Shown here: positions 1-10,389 of the stretch, one piece after another | How positions within the stretch are numbered: position 1 is the first letter of the stretch | How the letters are laid out: each line of letters opens with the position of its first letter | DNA from: Chthonomonadales bacterium | Lineage (GTDB): Bacteria > Armatimonadota > Chthonomonadetes > Chthonomonadales > CAJBBX01 | Assembly (NCBI GenBank): GCA_027459625.1 | Contig: DAIDHP010000002.1 | Span: forward strand, 124,001 to 188,000 | Reading direction: 5' to 3' | Length of the DNA: 64,000 nt | Position numbers and translations under genes: made by a program | Notes under the pieces: model-generated | What the model saw: the letters and a program-made list of their open reading frames with translations, nothing else | Told to the model about the DNA's origin: nothing | Databases searched by the model: none

Positions 1-2
1 AG

Positions 3-149
3 GAATGGAAAGCGGGGGTTTCCGGTCCCGTGAAAAATGCAAACGGAATGAAATTCACCAAACTTTTCACCGAGAAGGAGCGGGAATACATTTTAGAAAA
101 GATAAAACAGGTTCAGTTGGAGGAAATCCCGAGGTTCGCGAAGAGATGA
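3..149 (+). CDS. C-terminal end of an unidentified protein (partial)
   Basis: The third frame is open from the window edge to a TGA at 147-149 and encodes 48 residues ending EIPRFAKR. The segment is rich in Lys, Glu, Phe and Ile, with an amphipathic helical look (FTEKEREYILEKIKQ). That fits a real protein C-terminus better than the overlapping Arg/Cys-rich frame from base 5. The family cannot be told from so short a piece. It ends about 60 bases before the pyr promoter, so it is probably the last gene of a preceding unit. Confidence 0.45.
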   Translation, partial: EWKAGVSGPVKNANGMKFTKLFTEKEREYILEKIKQVQLEEIPRFAKR

Positions 150-210
150 GGGACTGCAGCGTAGCTTACCGCCCAGCCCTTGAACAGGAGCCATTTCGTC
201 ATCCTTTCTA

Positions 211-239
211 TTGACAATCACGCACTTCGATGATATAAT
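211..239 (+). promoter_or_regulatory. sigma-70 promoter of the pyr operon
   Basis: A perfect TTGACA (211-216) and a perfect TATAAT (234-239) are separated by 17 bp. Transcription should start near 246, giving a leader of about 155 nt before pyrR that holds the PyrR site and terminator. Confidence 0.9.
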
Positions 240-252
240 AACTCAAATTTGA

Positions 253-939
<687 letters not shown>

Positions 940-975
940 CTCTGTCGTTTGATGAAACCTATTGGGAGCGCCAAA

Positions 976-2007
976 ATGCGCGATTTAACGGGATTGGAAC
1001 ATACGGATGCGGAGGACATCCGCGGAATTCTCCGTACCGCTCATTCCTTCAAGGATATTCTTTCTCGTCCGGTCAAAAAGGTCCCAGCACTTCGGGGCAA
1101 GTCCGTCATTCTTCTGTTTTATGAAGCCTCCACCCGCACACGAACCAGTTTCGAAACCGCAGCGAAGATATTGAGCGCGGATGCAATGAATATCTCCGTG
1201 GCGCAATCCTCCGTTGTGAAGGGGGAATCGCTAAAGGACACCCTTCTCACTCTTCAGTCCCTCGCCGCCGATTGCATCGTGATGCGTCACTCCTCCTCGG
1301 GGGCGGCGGAATTCGCGGCCAAGGTGGTGGATATTCCCATCGTCAACGCGGGGGACGGCAGGCACGAACACCCCACTCAAGGATTGCTGGACTTATACAC
1401 CATTTGGGAAAAGAGGCTTAAGGCATCTGAACTCACGGAGCCAACTGATACCGGCGCTGCGGGTAATGTCGCATCCCCCCGATTTGACTTTTCCGGAGTA
1501 ACCGTCAGTATCGTGGGGGATTTGGCGCACAGCCGTGTGGCGCGCTCGGATGTGTGGGGGATGGTGAAACTTGGCGCGAAGGTGCGATGGGTTGGTCCTA
1601 AAACCCTGCTGCCAGTCGAGGCTGAAAGGCTGCCGATCGAGGTTCACACGGATTTGCATGAAGGGCTGAAAAACGCGGATGTGGTGATCGTTTTGAGATT
1701 GCAAACCGAACGGCAGGAGAAGGGGTTGTTGCCCAGTTTGCGGGAATACTCGCGTGTTTGGGGAATCAATGAGAATAGTCTGCGCGATGCGAAGTCCGGG
1801 GTTTTAGTGATGCATCCCGGACCCATGAACCGAGGCGTGGAGATATCCTCTCGCGTGGCGGATGGTGTTCCCGGCGCGGAGACGGTGATCGAACGGCAAG
1901 TGACGAATGGAGTAGCAGTACGGATGGCGGTTCTATACAAGTTGATAGGGGATAACCCCGTCGATCAGCTTAGTTCCGAAGTCGATGACAAAAGGATCGG
2001 GGAGTGA
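976..2007 (+). CDS. pyrB: Aspartate carbamoyltransferase catalytic subunit
   Basis: PyrB joins carbamoyl phosphate and aspartate to form N-carbamoylaspartate. Visible motifs are STRTRTSFE (residues 52-60, carbamoyl-phosphate binding), MRHSSSG (103-109), HPTQGLLDL (132-140) and HPGPMNRGVE near the C-terminus. The 343-residue length exceeds the usual 305-310 mainly because of an inserted Pro/Gly-rich loop at about residues 148-171, before FSGVTVSIVGD. ATG 976 is preceded by GGGAGC (964-969); an in-frame ATG at 952 has no ribosome binding site. No pyrI regulatory subunit is present here. pyrC starts 7 bases after the stop. Confidence 0.94.
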   Translation: MRDLTGLEHTDAEDIRGILRTAHSFKDILSRPVKKVPALRGKSVILLFYEASTRTRTSFETAAKILSADAMNISVAQSSVVKGESLKDTLLTLQSLAADCIVMRHSSSGAAEFAAKVVDIPIVNAGDGRHEHPTQGLLDLYTIWEKRLKASELTEPTDTGAAGNVASPRFDFSGVTVSIVGDLAHSRVARSDVWGMVKLGAKVRWVGPKTLLPVEAERLPIEVHTDLHEGLKNADVVIVLRLQTERQEKGLLPSLREYSRVWGINENSLRDAKSGVLVMHPGPMNRGVEISSRVADGVPGAETVIERQVTNGVAVRMAVLYKLIGDNPVDQLSSEVDDKRIGE

Positions 2008-2014
2008 AACATCC

Positions 2015-3295
2015 ATGAAAATCGTTTTGCAGGGCGGACGAATTGCGGACCCGTCTCAGGGGTTGGAACAGGTCGGCGATCTTGTGGTGGAGGATGGCGT
2101 TATCTCAGGCGTTTCAGCCTATCGGGGCGCCTCCGGAGACGAGGTTATCAATGTGGAAGGGTGCGTCGTCTGTCCCGGGCTTATCGATATGCACGTTCAT
2201 TTGCGCGAACCCGGATATGAATACAAGGAGGATATTGAGAGCGGCGCTCTCGCGGCGGCGGCGGGCGGTTTTACCGCCGTTTGCTGCATGCCAAACACGA
2301 ATCCCCCGATTGATAACCCGTCCGTGGTGGAATACATCCTACGTCGTGCCAAGGAAAAAGCCTATGCAAATGTTCTCCCCATCGTCTCTCTCACGAAGGG
2401 GATGGGGCAGGATCAATTGAGCGACATTGCCGAGTTGAAAGCCGCAGGAGCCGTGGCTGTTTCCGATGACGCCTACCCAATACAAAACGCCGAGACCATG
2501 CGCAGAGGCATGGAATACTGTTCTCAATTCGATCTTCCCCTGTTAACGCATAACGAAGACAAGACGCTTACGCAAGGGGGGGCGATGAACGAGGGGTTTG
2601 TCGCCACGGTAATGGGGGCTCCCGGAATCCCTGCGATTTCGGAGGATATCGCCGCATGGCGCAACATCCTCCTCTCCGGCTTGACTGGGTGTCGATTGCA
2701 TCTGCTCCACATCTCCACGGCGGGAACCGTCGAAGCCTTGAGATATGCGAAATCCCGAAACCTCCCTGTGTCCGGCGAGACAGCCCCTCACTACTGGACT
2801 TTGACAGACAAAGCGTGCGAGGGATACGAAACCAACGCGAAGATGAATCCCCCGCTCCGCACCCGAAAAGACATCGAGGCGATCAAGGCGGGATTGAAGG
2901 ATGGCTCCATCGACGCCATCGCGACCGATCACGCTCCGCACGCCATTAACGAGAAGGAGTGTGAGTTTGACAAGGCGATGTTTGGAATTATCGGATTGGA
3001 GACCTCCCTTGCGCTTGCCAACACCCACCTGGTGCGGGAGGGGATCTTATCGATCAGCGATATGATTATGCGGATGTCCACCGCTCCCGCTCGAATTCTG
3101 GGGCTTCGAAGTGGGTCGCTTCGGGAAGGATTTCCTGCGAATGTGACGGTGTTTGATCCAGACGAACGCTGGATTGTGAACCCTGCTGAATTGCATTCCA
3201 AGTCGAAAAACACCCCCTTCGCCGGCAAGGAGCTTTACGGGAAAACTCGTTTCACTTTATTGGAAGGCAAACTGATTGATTTGCGTAGAGGGTAA
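2015..3295 (+). CDS. pyrC: Dihydroorotase (class I)
   Basis: A zinc amidohydrolase that cyclises carbamoylaspartate to dihydroorotate. The metal motif HVHLREPG is at residues 60-67, and ATDHAPHA lies in the last third, both typical of class I (PyrC/AllB-like) enzymes. It has 426 residues, the normal length, so it looks catalytically competent. ATG 2015 follows GGGGAG (1999-2004). The stop of pyrB lies just upstream, so the two are cotranscribed. Confidence 0.94.
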   Translation: MKIVLQGGRIADPSQGLEQVGDLVVEDGVISGVSAYRGASGDEVINVEGCVVCPGLIDMHVHLREPGYEYKEDIESGALAAAAGGFTAVCCMPNTNPPIDNPSVVEYILRRAKEKAYANVLPIVSLTKGMGQDQLSDIAELKAAGAVAVSDDAYPIQNAETMRRGMEYCSQFDLPLLTHNEDKTLTQGGAMNEGFVATVMGAPGIPAISEDIAAWRNILLSGLTGCRLHLLHISTAGTVEALRYAKSRNLPVSGETAPHYWTLTDKACEGYETNAKMNPPLRTRKDIEAIKAGLKDGSIDAIATDHAPHAINEKECEFDKAMFGIIGLETSLALANTHLVREGILSISDMIMRMSTAPARILGLRSGSLREGFPANVTVFDPDERWIVNPAELHSKSKNTPFAGKELYGKTRFTLLEGKLIDLRRG

Positions 3296-3333
3296 AAAAT
3301 ACGCAAGAAACGGGATATAGATAAGGATAGGAA

Positions 3334-4419
3334 ATGGTTAAAAAGGCGATACTGGCATTGGAGGATGGAACCATATACGAAGGATTATCCTTCGGCGCGG
3401 ACGCTCCGGCGTATGGCGAAGTGGTTTTTAATACGGGGATGACGGGGTACCAGGAGATTCTTACGGATCCGTCCTACGCCGGACAAATTGTCTGCCTGAC
3501 CTATCCGATGATAGGTAACTACGGGATCAACCCTGATGATTTCGAGTCCGGAAAGGTTCAGGTGGAGGGATTCATAGTACATGAGTGTGCGGAGGTTGCC
3601 AGCAACTGGCGGAGCAAAATGACGATGGACTTTTTTCTCAAGGAAAGAAACATTTCCGGCATATCTGGCATAGACACCCGCTCCCTCACTCGCAGGCTGC
3701 GGGCGCACGGGGTGATGATGGGGGCGATATCCACAACCGAATCACCGGAAGAGATATTGACGCGAATTAAAAATTCCCCATCGTACGCCGGAGTCGATTT
3801 CGTTCGCAAAGTGTCAACCGAGAAGCCGTATGTTTGGCCATTTGAGGGGACTCCGGAGCGCCAAATTGCGTTGTTGGATTGCGGTGTGAAATACAACATC
3901 ATGCGCAATTTGGCTAAAGAGGGATGCCAAACGACCGTGTATCCATGCACCGCAGCCGCGGAGGAGATTTTGGAGCGAAATCCTGATGGGATCATGCTGT
4001 CTCCGGGACCGGGAGATCCATCTCTGCTTGGGTATGTCGTGGATACGGTCAGGAAACTGGCGGGCAAAAAGCCGATCATGGGGGTTTGCCTTGGAAACCA
4101 GCTATTAGGATGCGCATTTGGAAGCCGCACTTTCAAATTAAAATTCGGACACAGAGGGAGCAACCATCCCGTAAAGGATTTGAATAACGATCGCGTCTAT
4201 ATCACCAGCCAAAACCACGGTTATGCGATTGACCCTGATGAATTAAAGGATGGCATGGAGGTCGCCCATATCAATTTAAACGACGGGACGGTGGAGGGAC
4301 TGAGGCACAGGGAGCTGCCCATTTTCTCCATTCAGTATCATCCGGAAGCCTCCCCGGGTCCGATGGATAGTGTGTATTACTTCAGTCAGTTTGTGCGGAT
4401 GATAGAGGAGTCGAAGTGA
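3334..4419 (+). CDS. carA: Carbamoyl-phosphate synthase small (glutaminase) subunit
   Basis: Releases ammonia from glutamine for the CarB subunit. The N-terminal CarA domain (TGMTGYQEILTDPSYAGQIV region) is followed by a class I amidotransferase with nucleophile Cys252 in GVCLGNQLLG and the His336/Glu338 pair in YHPEAS. The position after the cysteine is CLGNQ where most relatives have CLGHQ. Length (361 residues) is normal. The start has an AGGA-type binding site and the gene follows pyrC after 38 bases. Confidence 0.93.
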   Translation: MVKKAILALEDGTIYEGLSFGADAPAYGEVVFNTGMTGYQEILTDPSYAGQIVCLTYPMIGNYGINPDDFESGKVQVEGFIVHECAEVASNWRSKMTMDFFLKERNISGISGIDTRSLTRRLRAHGVMMGAISTTESPEEILTRIKNSPSYAGVDFVRKVSTEKPYVWPFEGTPERQIALLDCGVKYNIMRNLAKEGCQTTVYPCTAAAEEILERNPDGIMLSPGPGDPSLLGYVVDTVRKLAGKKPIMGVCLGNQLLGCAFGSRTFKLKFGHRGSNHPVKDLNNDRVYITSQNHGYAIDPDELKDGMEVAHINLNDGTVEGLRHRELPIFSIQYHPEASPGPMDSVYYFSQFVRMIEESK

Positions 4420-4487
4420 GTTCGACTTGTATCCCTGGGGAGCTATTCCTTGCATGCCTTGATTTGACAACTTCGTAATGGAAATGG

Positions 4488-6239
4488 TTGACTTTGCCTA
4501 AATCGAAAGCATATAAGTTGGCGGTCATCGTTTTAGTGGCGTTGATGATCGTGTTGCGCGTTGTTGCGTTGAGATCGGATTCATTTGTTCGGCTGGATTG
4601 GAGCGCCGGACAGATGACGGATGAAGGTTTCTATATGCATAACGCGAGGAATGTGGTGTTGTTCGGGCATGCGAGAACGGATAGTTTCAACAGCATGTTG
4701 CTCTCTCCAGCTCTCAATTACTTGCAAATAGCCGTTTTTCGCATGTTCGGCGTGGGAAGCTTGCAGGATAGAATGATCTCTGTTGTCTGCAGCCTGCTTT
4801 CGCTTCTATTTTTTTGGCTGGCGATGAGAAGATTGTTTGATGCAAGGATCACATGGACCGCTGTGATTTTCCTAGGGCTGGATCACGTCAGCTTGCTGTT
4901 TAATAGAATGGCGTTGATGGATACTCCCGCCACCTTGCCTGCTGTGCTGGCTTTCTACCTGTTTGTACGGGTGATGGATATGCCGGCGAAGTCCATCGCA
5001 GCCAAAACGCAACTTTTTTTCTGCGGCTTCAGTCTCGGGTTTGTGATGATGATCCGGTCCATGTGCGCCTGGTTGCTACCCGCTCCTCTCATCGCCATTT
5101 TTTTCAAGAAGGAGATGAGAAAAAACACTCTGATAGGTTTGCTCGGGTTCTTTCTGGTAATGGCGGTCTGGGCGGTGTTTTGGTATTGGCCAAACCATGT
5201 GGTGATGGATCACATGATGCAGTATTATCGCAGCAATCAGCTTCAGCCTCATACGTGGAAACGTTTCGGCGCCAATTTATGGGTTGGTTTTTTCGGGGAT
5301 TTTCGAGGTATCACGCCTTATGTTTTCCGGCACACGCCCGTGATACTCACGCTTTCGTTGTTGGGGATTCTATTCTGGAAGCGAATCCTTGCGAATTTGA
5401 CGGGTAGGTTCAATCAGGAGGAGAATCACCGCGTAATTCTGATCTATTTCATCTCCTGGATCATAGGCGGGTGGGCGGTTTTTGTCATTGTTTGCTACTC
5501 TCCCGCAAGGTATTACATCCCGATATATCCCGCAATGGCGGGGCTGTCTTCCATAACGCTGTGGAATCTTGAGGCGGTGAAAAAAGCCGCTTTTAAACGC
5601 AATAGGGGTATGGCGGTATTGCGAGCGTCGGTGATGTGGTTTCTTGGTTACCATGTCATGGAGGCGCTGGTCCATCATGATAAGGTGCTGCCGCATTTGC
5701 CGACAATGCTGTTGCTTTACGGCATCCCGTCGTTGTTATCGATTTTAGGTTGGGTGGCTCCATTACCCGTCTCGGATTGGTTCGGTCGCTTGGATCCCAT
5801 GCGCCTTGCCAAATTCGGCTTCATCGTGTGGTTCTTGTTCAATGGGTACTGGCTGGGAGCCTGGGTGACGCATATTGGTTTTACGCAATATCACGCCAGT
5901 CGCTGGCTTGCCTCCCATTTGCCTCCCAACAGCGTACTGATAGGAGACATCGCACCGGGGATGTGCATGGATAATGATTTTCGCTGCGTACATGTGCAGG
6001 ACGGCTTGTGCAACTATCATTTTCCGGTCGAGCGATTCGCGGGGAACCCGCGTTTCATTGTGATCCTCGATGGGAGATGGAAGGAGAGATGGTGGGTGGA
6101 TAACTATCCCCATCTTGTCGACGCCGCGCATCTTTACAAAATGTTGCATGTGATGAAATGGAAAGTTGGAATCTACAGGGTTCCGAACAACTACATATCC
6201 GCAAAATACAAAAAAATGGTTGAATCAGCCAGTCAATAA
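4488..6239 (+). CDS. Membrane glycosyltransferase, ArnT/PMT-like (GT-C fold)
   Basis: A 583-residue polytopic membrane protein with roughly ten hydrophobic segments. An early periplasmic loop carries an acidic site (MTDEGFYMHNARN), as in ArnT/PMT-type transferases that use polyprenyl-phosphate sugar donors, where an Asp/Glu in the first loop is catalytic. A soluble C-terminal part follows the last membrane segment. The substrate cannot be told. It starts at TTG 4488, because the nearby ATG frames close at once, and it ends 15 bases before carB. It therefore sits inside the pyrimidine operon, where it has no obvious enzymatic role. Confidence 0.75.
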   Translation: MTLPKSKAYKLAVIVLVALMIVLRVVALRSDSFVRLDWSAGQMTDEGFYMHNARNVVLFGHARTDSFNSMLLSPALNYLQIAVFRMFGVGSLQDRMISVVCSLLSLLFFWLAMRRLFDARITWTAVIFLGLDHVSLLFNRMALMDTPATLPAVLAFYLFVRVMDMPAKSIAAKTQLFFCGFSLGFVMMIRSMCAWLLPAPLIAIFFKKEMRKNTLIGLLGFFLVMAVWAVFWYWPNHVVMDHMMQYYRSNQLQPHTWKRFGANLWVGFFGDFRGITPYVFRHTPVILTLSLLGILFWKRILANLTGRFNQEENHRVILIYFISWIIGGWAVFVIVCYSPARYYIPIYPAMAGLSSITLWNLEAVKKAAFKRNRGMAVLRASVMWFLGYHVMEALVHHDKVLPHLPTMLLLYGIPSLLSILGWVAPLPVSDWFGRLDPMRLAKFGFIVWFLFNGYWLGAWVTHIGFTQYHASRWLASHLPPNSVLIGDIAPGMCMDNDFRCVHVQDGLCNYHFPVERFAGNPRFIVILDGRWKERWWVDNYPHLVDAAHLYKMLHVMKWKVGIYRVPNNYISAKYKKMVESASQ

Positions 6240-6254
6240 AGCTTGGAGAACGAA

Positions 6255-7937
6255 GTGCCTAAAGATCCGAATATTAGGAAAGTGATGGTCATCGGTTCCG
6301 GACCGATTATAATAGGTCAGGCGGCTGAGTTCGATTACGCAGGAACTCAAGCGTGCACATCCCTCAGGGAGGAGGGGGTGCGGGTGGTGTTAATTAACTC
6401 CAATCCCGCCACGATCATGACGGATACGGAGATCGCCGATCGAGTGTACATAGAGCCGTTGAATGTGGAATTCGCCTCAAGGGTGATCGAGAGGGAAATG
6501 CCGGACGGTTTGCTCGCCACGTTGGGCGGACAGACCGGGTTGAATCTCGCCACCCAGTTGGCGGCGGAGGGTGTTCTGGAGAGATACAATGTGCGTTTGC
6601 TGGGAACGCCGTTAAAATCCATTCAGATGGCCGAGGATAGAGAGGAGTTCCGCTCTTTGATGCGTCGTATCGGCGAACCCGTGCCGGAAAGTTGGATTGT
6701 GCAGTCTGAAAACGAGTTGGCGGAGGTGTGCCACCAGACCATCTGGCCGCTCATCGTGCGCCCCGCATACACGCTGGGCGGCACAGGCGGCGGTATCGCC
6801 CAAAATCCCGCGGAGTTGATGGAGATTGGCAAGCGGGGTTTGAAACTCTCCATGCGCCATCAGGTGATGGTCGAGCGCTCCCTTCTTGGTTGGAAGGAGA
6901 TCGAATACGAGGTGATGCGTGATGCGAACAACACATGTATCACCGTGTGCAATATGGAGAACTTGGACCCCATGGGTGTGCACACCGGGGATTCCATTGT
7001 CGTGGCGCCCTCGCAAACTCTATCGGATAAGGAGTATCAGATGCTCCGTTCCGCCTCCCTCAATATCATTCGCAGTCTGGGAATCGAAGGGGGATGCAAC
7101 GTTCAGTTGGCGCTTGACCCCAATAGCTTCGATTACTTCGTCATTGAAGTCAATCCAAGGGTGTCCCGATCCTCCGCGTTAGCCTCGAAGGCGACGGGGT
7201 ATCCAATTGCGCGTGTCGCGAGCAAAATCGCCATTGGGATGCGTTTGGATGAGATACAAAACGCAGTAACGAAGAAAACATTGGCGTGTTTCGAGCCATC
7301 TTTGGACTACTGCGTGGTGAAAATTCCCAGATGGCCCTTCGATAAGTTCACCTTGGCGGATAGACGCATCACAACTCAGATGAAAGCGACGGGCGAAGTC
7401 ATGTCCATCGATAGAGCGTTCGAGCCGGCGTTAATGAAGGCGATTCGAAGTTTGGAAGTGAAAGCGTACGGTCTCTCCGCCAAAAAGGTCAACACCTATT
7501 CGGATGTGCAACTCGAAGAGGGAATCTCCACGCCAAATGATGAGCGGTTATTCGTCATAGCCGAAGCCTTTCGCAGGGGAATGATGGTGGAGGAGGTGCA
7601 TGCGCTCTCGAATATCGATCGCTGGTTCCTCGATAAGATACTTCGCCTGGTGCAGATGGAGACTCGATTGAAGGTTCATGGACGTGCGATCGCCTCGTTA
7701 GCCGAGACACTTGACGTGGACGCCCCTGAGGCTCAACTCCTCTCGGATGCCAAAAAACTGGGATTTTCGGATCGTCAGATCGCGGATTTCGTGGGGTTGC
7801 CGGAAAGGACAATCCGTTCTCTGCGCAAGGCGTTTCAAATCGTGCCCACCTATAAGTTGGTGGACACGTGCGCGGCTGAATTTGAGGCGGAGACCCCCTA
7901 TTACTACTCCTGCTATGACAAGGAGGATGAGAGGTGA
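6255..7937 (+). CDS. carB: Carbamoyl-phosphate synthase large subunit, N-terminal half
   Basis: Contains the first ATP-grasp (carboxyphosphate-forming) module and the oligomerisation domain of CarB. It opens with the usual [22 protein letters not shown] and stops after [12 protein letters not shown], which corresponds to the linker where one-piece CarB continues into the second ATP-grasp half. It has 560 residues. GTG 6255 (MPKDPNIRK) is preferred over TTG 6243 because GGAG (6245-6248) lies six bases upstream and the resulting N-terminus matches the family. The second half is a separate gene at 8791, with a methyltransferase in between. Split CarB proteins are known in some archaea and Aquifex. 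Confidence 0.93.
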   Translation: MPKDPNIRKVMVIGSGPIIIGQAAEFDYAGTQACTSLREEGVRVVLINSNPATIMTDTEIADRVYIEPLNVEFASRVIEREMPDGLLATLGGQTGLNLATQLAAEGVLERYNVRLLGTPLKSIQMAEDREEFRSLMRRIGEPVPESWIVQSENELAEVCHQTIWPLIVRPAYTLGGTGGGIAQNPAELMEIGKRGLKLSMRHQVMVERSLLGWKEIEYEVMRDANNTCITVCNMENLDPMGVHTGDSIVVAPSQTLSDKEYQMLRSASLNIIRSLGIEGGCNVQLALDPNSFDYFVIEVNPRVSRSSALASKATGYPIARVASKIAIGMRLDEIQNAVTKKTLACFEPSLDYCVVKIPRWPFDKFTLADRRITTQMKATGEVMSIDRAFEPALMKAIRSLEVKAYGLSAKKVNTYSDVQLEEGISTPNDERLFVIAEAFRRGMMVEEVHALSNIDRWFLDKILRLVQMETRLKVHGRAIASLAETLDVDAPEAQLLSDAKKLGFSDRQIADFVGLPERTIRSLRKAFQIVPTYKLVDTCAAEFEAETPYYYSCYDKEDER

Positions 7938-7944
7938 TTCAATC

Positions 7945-8760
7945 GTGATTGGGGACAGTTCCAAATACGTTCTGGCAACGGGCGCAGAGGCGGTTCACCG
8001 GCTCAAAGTGGTCAACGACGTGCACGGAAACGATTCCCGCGCTCTCCTGCAAAAAGCGGGGTTAAGGCCCGGCATGAAGGTGGCGGATATCGGGTGCGGA
8101 ACCGGCAATCTCACTCTATGGATGGCTGAATGGATATCCCCAATGGGGAGCGTCGATGGGGTGGACATAAGCGAAGGTCAAATCCAACAGGCACGTGAAA
8201 ACGCGATTGGTCTGGGATTGAGAAATGCCTCCTTCTCCGTAGCCTCGGCATACGATACGGGGTTGTTGAAAGGAAGTTACGATCTGGTATACAGCCGTTT
8301 TTTATTGATGCATCTCGATAATCCATTTCGTGCGCTGCGGGAGATGAGCGCATTGGTCAAGCCTGGAGGAGTGTTGGTGTGCGAGGATGGGGATTTCGAA
8401 TCCCCCTTCAGCATTCCCGAAATCCGGGATTACGAAAGATGCTTTGAACTATATTGCCTGGCGGGGGAGTCCGAACACGCGCATTTTCAGGTCGGCTTGG
8501 AGTTGTATCGCATGTTCCTTGATCTCGGTTACGCGAACCCGAACGTGGCGTTTGTACAACCGGTGATCTCCGAGGGGGAAGCCAAACGGCTTCCGGAATG
8601 GACACTTGAGGAGTGCTCTCCGCTTCTGATCAACCGGGGACTTGCGGAGAAAGAGGAGATTGATGCTCTCTTGTCGCGTCTGAGTAAACTGGCTCAGGAC
8701 CGCACCGTGCTTTTCGCAATGGCGCGAATGACACAGGTATGGGCGGAGAAGCAAGCGTAG
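7945..8760 (+). CDS. Class I SAM-dependent methyltransferase
   Basis: A Rossmann-type methyltransferase of about 271 residues with the SAM motif VADIGCGTGNLTLWMAEW, then VDGVDISEGQIQQAR (motif II) and SRFLLMHLDNPFRALREMSALVKPGGVL (motifs IV-V). It resembles UbiE/arsenite-type methyltransferases; the substrate is unknown. It lies exactly between the two carB halves. The start is uncertain: GTG 7945 has GAGAGG upstream, while ATG 7927 sits directly on AGGAGG and would overlap carB by 11 bases. Confidence 0.85.
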   Translation: MIGDSSKYVLATGAEAVHRLKVVNDVHGNDSRALLQKAGLRPGMKVADIGCGTGNLTLWMAEWISPMGSVDGVDISEGQIQQARENAIGLGLRNASFSVASAYDTGLLKGSYDLVYSRFLLMHLDNPFRALREMSALVKPGGVLVCEDGDFESPFSIPEIRDYERCFELYCLAGESEHAHFQVGLELYRMFLDLGYANPNVAFVQPVISEGEAKRLPEWTLEECSPLLINRGLAEKEEIDALLSRLSKLAQDRTVLFAMARMTQVWAEKQA

Positions 8761-8790
8761 ATTACATCGGCGCCGTATGGAAGGATGGAG

Positions 8791-10389
8791 ATGAATAATA
8801 CGGATTGTAAAAAGAAGATTGTCGTCATCGGGTCGGGACCGATTCGCATAGGACAAGGAATTGAGTTTGATTACTGTTCGGTTCATTGCGTGATCGCGTT
8901 GAGAGAGTCGGGTTATGAAGCTCTCATCATAAACAATAATCCGGAAACCGTAAGCACTGATTTCGATACATCCGACAGGCTTTACTTTGAGCCTTTAACC
9001 GCCGAGGATGTTCTGAACATTTTGGATCGGGAGCAACCCGACGGGGTTATCGTTCAGTTCGGCGGTCAGACGGCTATTAATTTGGCTCGCCCGCTTCATG
9101 AGGCAGGGATACGTATTTTCGGGTCTAGTTTCGATTCCATAGATCTCGCCGAGGACAGGGATAGATTCGAAAAGGTGTTAAGGGAACTGAATATCCCCAA
9201 ACCGGCTGGAAGAGCTGTGGTGAGCGTGAACGCTGCGCTGGAGGTTGCGGCGGAGATAGGATATCCGGTGCTGGTACGCCCGTCCTACGTTCTAGGCGGG
9301 AGAGCAATGGAGATCGTTTACAATCCCGATGAACTCTTAAGCTACATGAATTATGCGGTGGATGTATCCCCCAAGGCTCCCATTCTGGTCGATAAGTATG
9401 TGCTTGGCAAAGAGGTGGAGGTGGATGTCATCAGCGATGGGGTGGATTGTCTGCTTCCGGGCATTATGGAGCACATTGAACGCGCCGGCGTTCATTCGGG
9501 TGACTCCATGGCTGTGTATCCTCCTCAGCATCTCAGCGATGAGGTGATCAACCAAATCGTTCGCACCGCCACCTTGTTGGCGCGCAGGTTGGAAGTTCGG
9601 GGGCTGATGAACATCCAATATGTTGTTGAGGGCGAGGTGGCTCAGGTGATCGAAGTGAACCCACGAGCGAGCCGCACCGTTCCCTACCTTTCCAAGATAA
9701 CCGGCATCCCGATGGTGAAGGTTGCCACCGAGGTCATGCTTGGCAAGACTCTCAAGGAGATGGGATATTCCGGCGGACTGCATCCCAACTCCCCGCTTGT
9801 AGCGGTAAAGGCCCCGGTATTCAGTTTTCCAAAACTGACCGGCGTGGATGTAGGGCTTGGACCGGAGATGAAATCAACCGGTGAAATAATGGGTATCGAC
9901 GTGGAATACGACCGAGCTCTTTACAAGGCGATGGTGGCTGCAAGCCTGGATGTCCCGCTTCAGGGCAAATTGATCGCCACGATTGCCGATCACGACAAGG
10001 AGGAGGCAATCGCAATCATTTCCGAATTCTCAAAATTGGGCTATGATATCTACGCCACACATGGTACTGCGAGCTATTTGGAACAGAACGGGATCCACTC
10101 AACTCCCGTAATAAAGATTCACCAAGGCGAACCGAACGTTCTGGGATTAATCCGAAGTGGAGAGATCGATCTGCTCATCAACACCCTTTCCACGGACAAG
10201 CGGACGGAAAGGGAGGCGCTGCAGATAAGACGCGCATCCGTGGAGACGGGAATTCCATGTCTAACCTCATTGGATACATCCCGCGCCTTGCTGCTTGCAT
10301 TGAAGGCGCGTAAGCGCGGTGAGAATTTCGCCTGCTTCACTGTGGATGAGTATCTCAAGGGTTCCGGCACGCTGAACGCAATCAAATGA
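8791..10389 (+). CDS. carB: Carbamoyl-phosphate synthase large subunit, C-terminal half
   Basis: Starts at the second ATP-grasp module (IVVIGSGPIRIGQGIEFDYCSVH), which makes carbamoyl phosphate from carbamate. It continues through the ATP-binding motifs VRPSYVLGGRAMEIV and VIEVNPRASRTVPYLSK and ends in an MGS-like allosteric domain (IATIADHDKEEAIAIISEFSKLGYDIYATHGTA region) that usually binds UMP. It has 532 residues; with the N-half the total is close to one-piece CarB. ATG 8791 has AAGGA just upstream; ATG 8785 is possible. Its last four bases overlap the start of the Smr gene. Confidence 0.93.
   Translation: MNNTDCKKKIVVIGSGPIRIGQGIEFDYCSVHCVIALRESGYEALIINNNPETVSTDFDTSDRLYFEPLTAEDVLNILDREQPDGVIVQFGGQTAINLARPLHEAGIRIFGSSFDSIDLAEDRDRFEKVLRELNIPKPAGRAVVSVNAALEVAAEIGYPVLVRPSYVLGGRAMEIVYNPDELLSYMNYAVDVSPKAPILVDKYVLGKEVEVDVISDGVDCLLPGIMEHIERAGVHSGDSMAVYPPQHLSDEVINQIVRTATLLARRLEVRGLMNIQYVVEGEVAQVIEVNPRASRTVPYLSKITGIPMVKVATEVMLGKTLKEMGYSGGLHPNSPLVAVKAPVFSFPKLTGVDVGLGPEMKSTGEIMGIDVEYDRALYKAMVAASLDVPLQGKLIATIADHDKEEAIAIISEFSKLGYDIYATHGTASYLEQNGIHSTPVIKIHQGEPNVLGLIRSGEIDLLINTLSTDKRTEREALQIRRASVETGIPCLTSLDTSRALLLALKARKRGENFACFTVDEYLKGSGTLNAIK

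Noticed and set aside
5-214. Open frame of 69 codons at the left edge
   Set aside because: Its Arg/Cys-rich translation overlaps the pyr promoter and a more protein-like frame that starts at the window edge and ends at 149.
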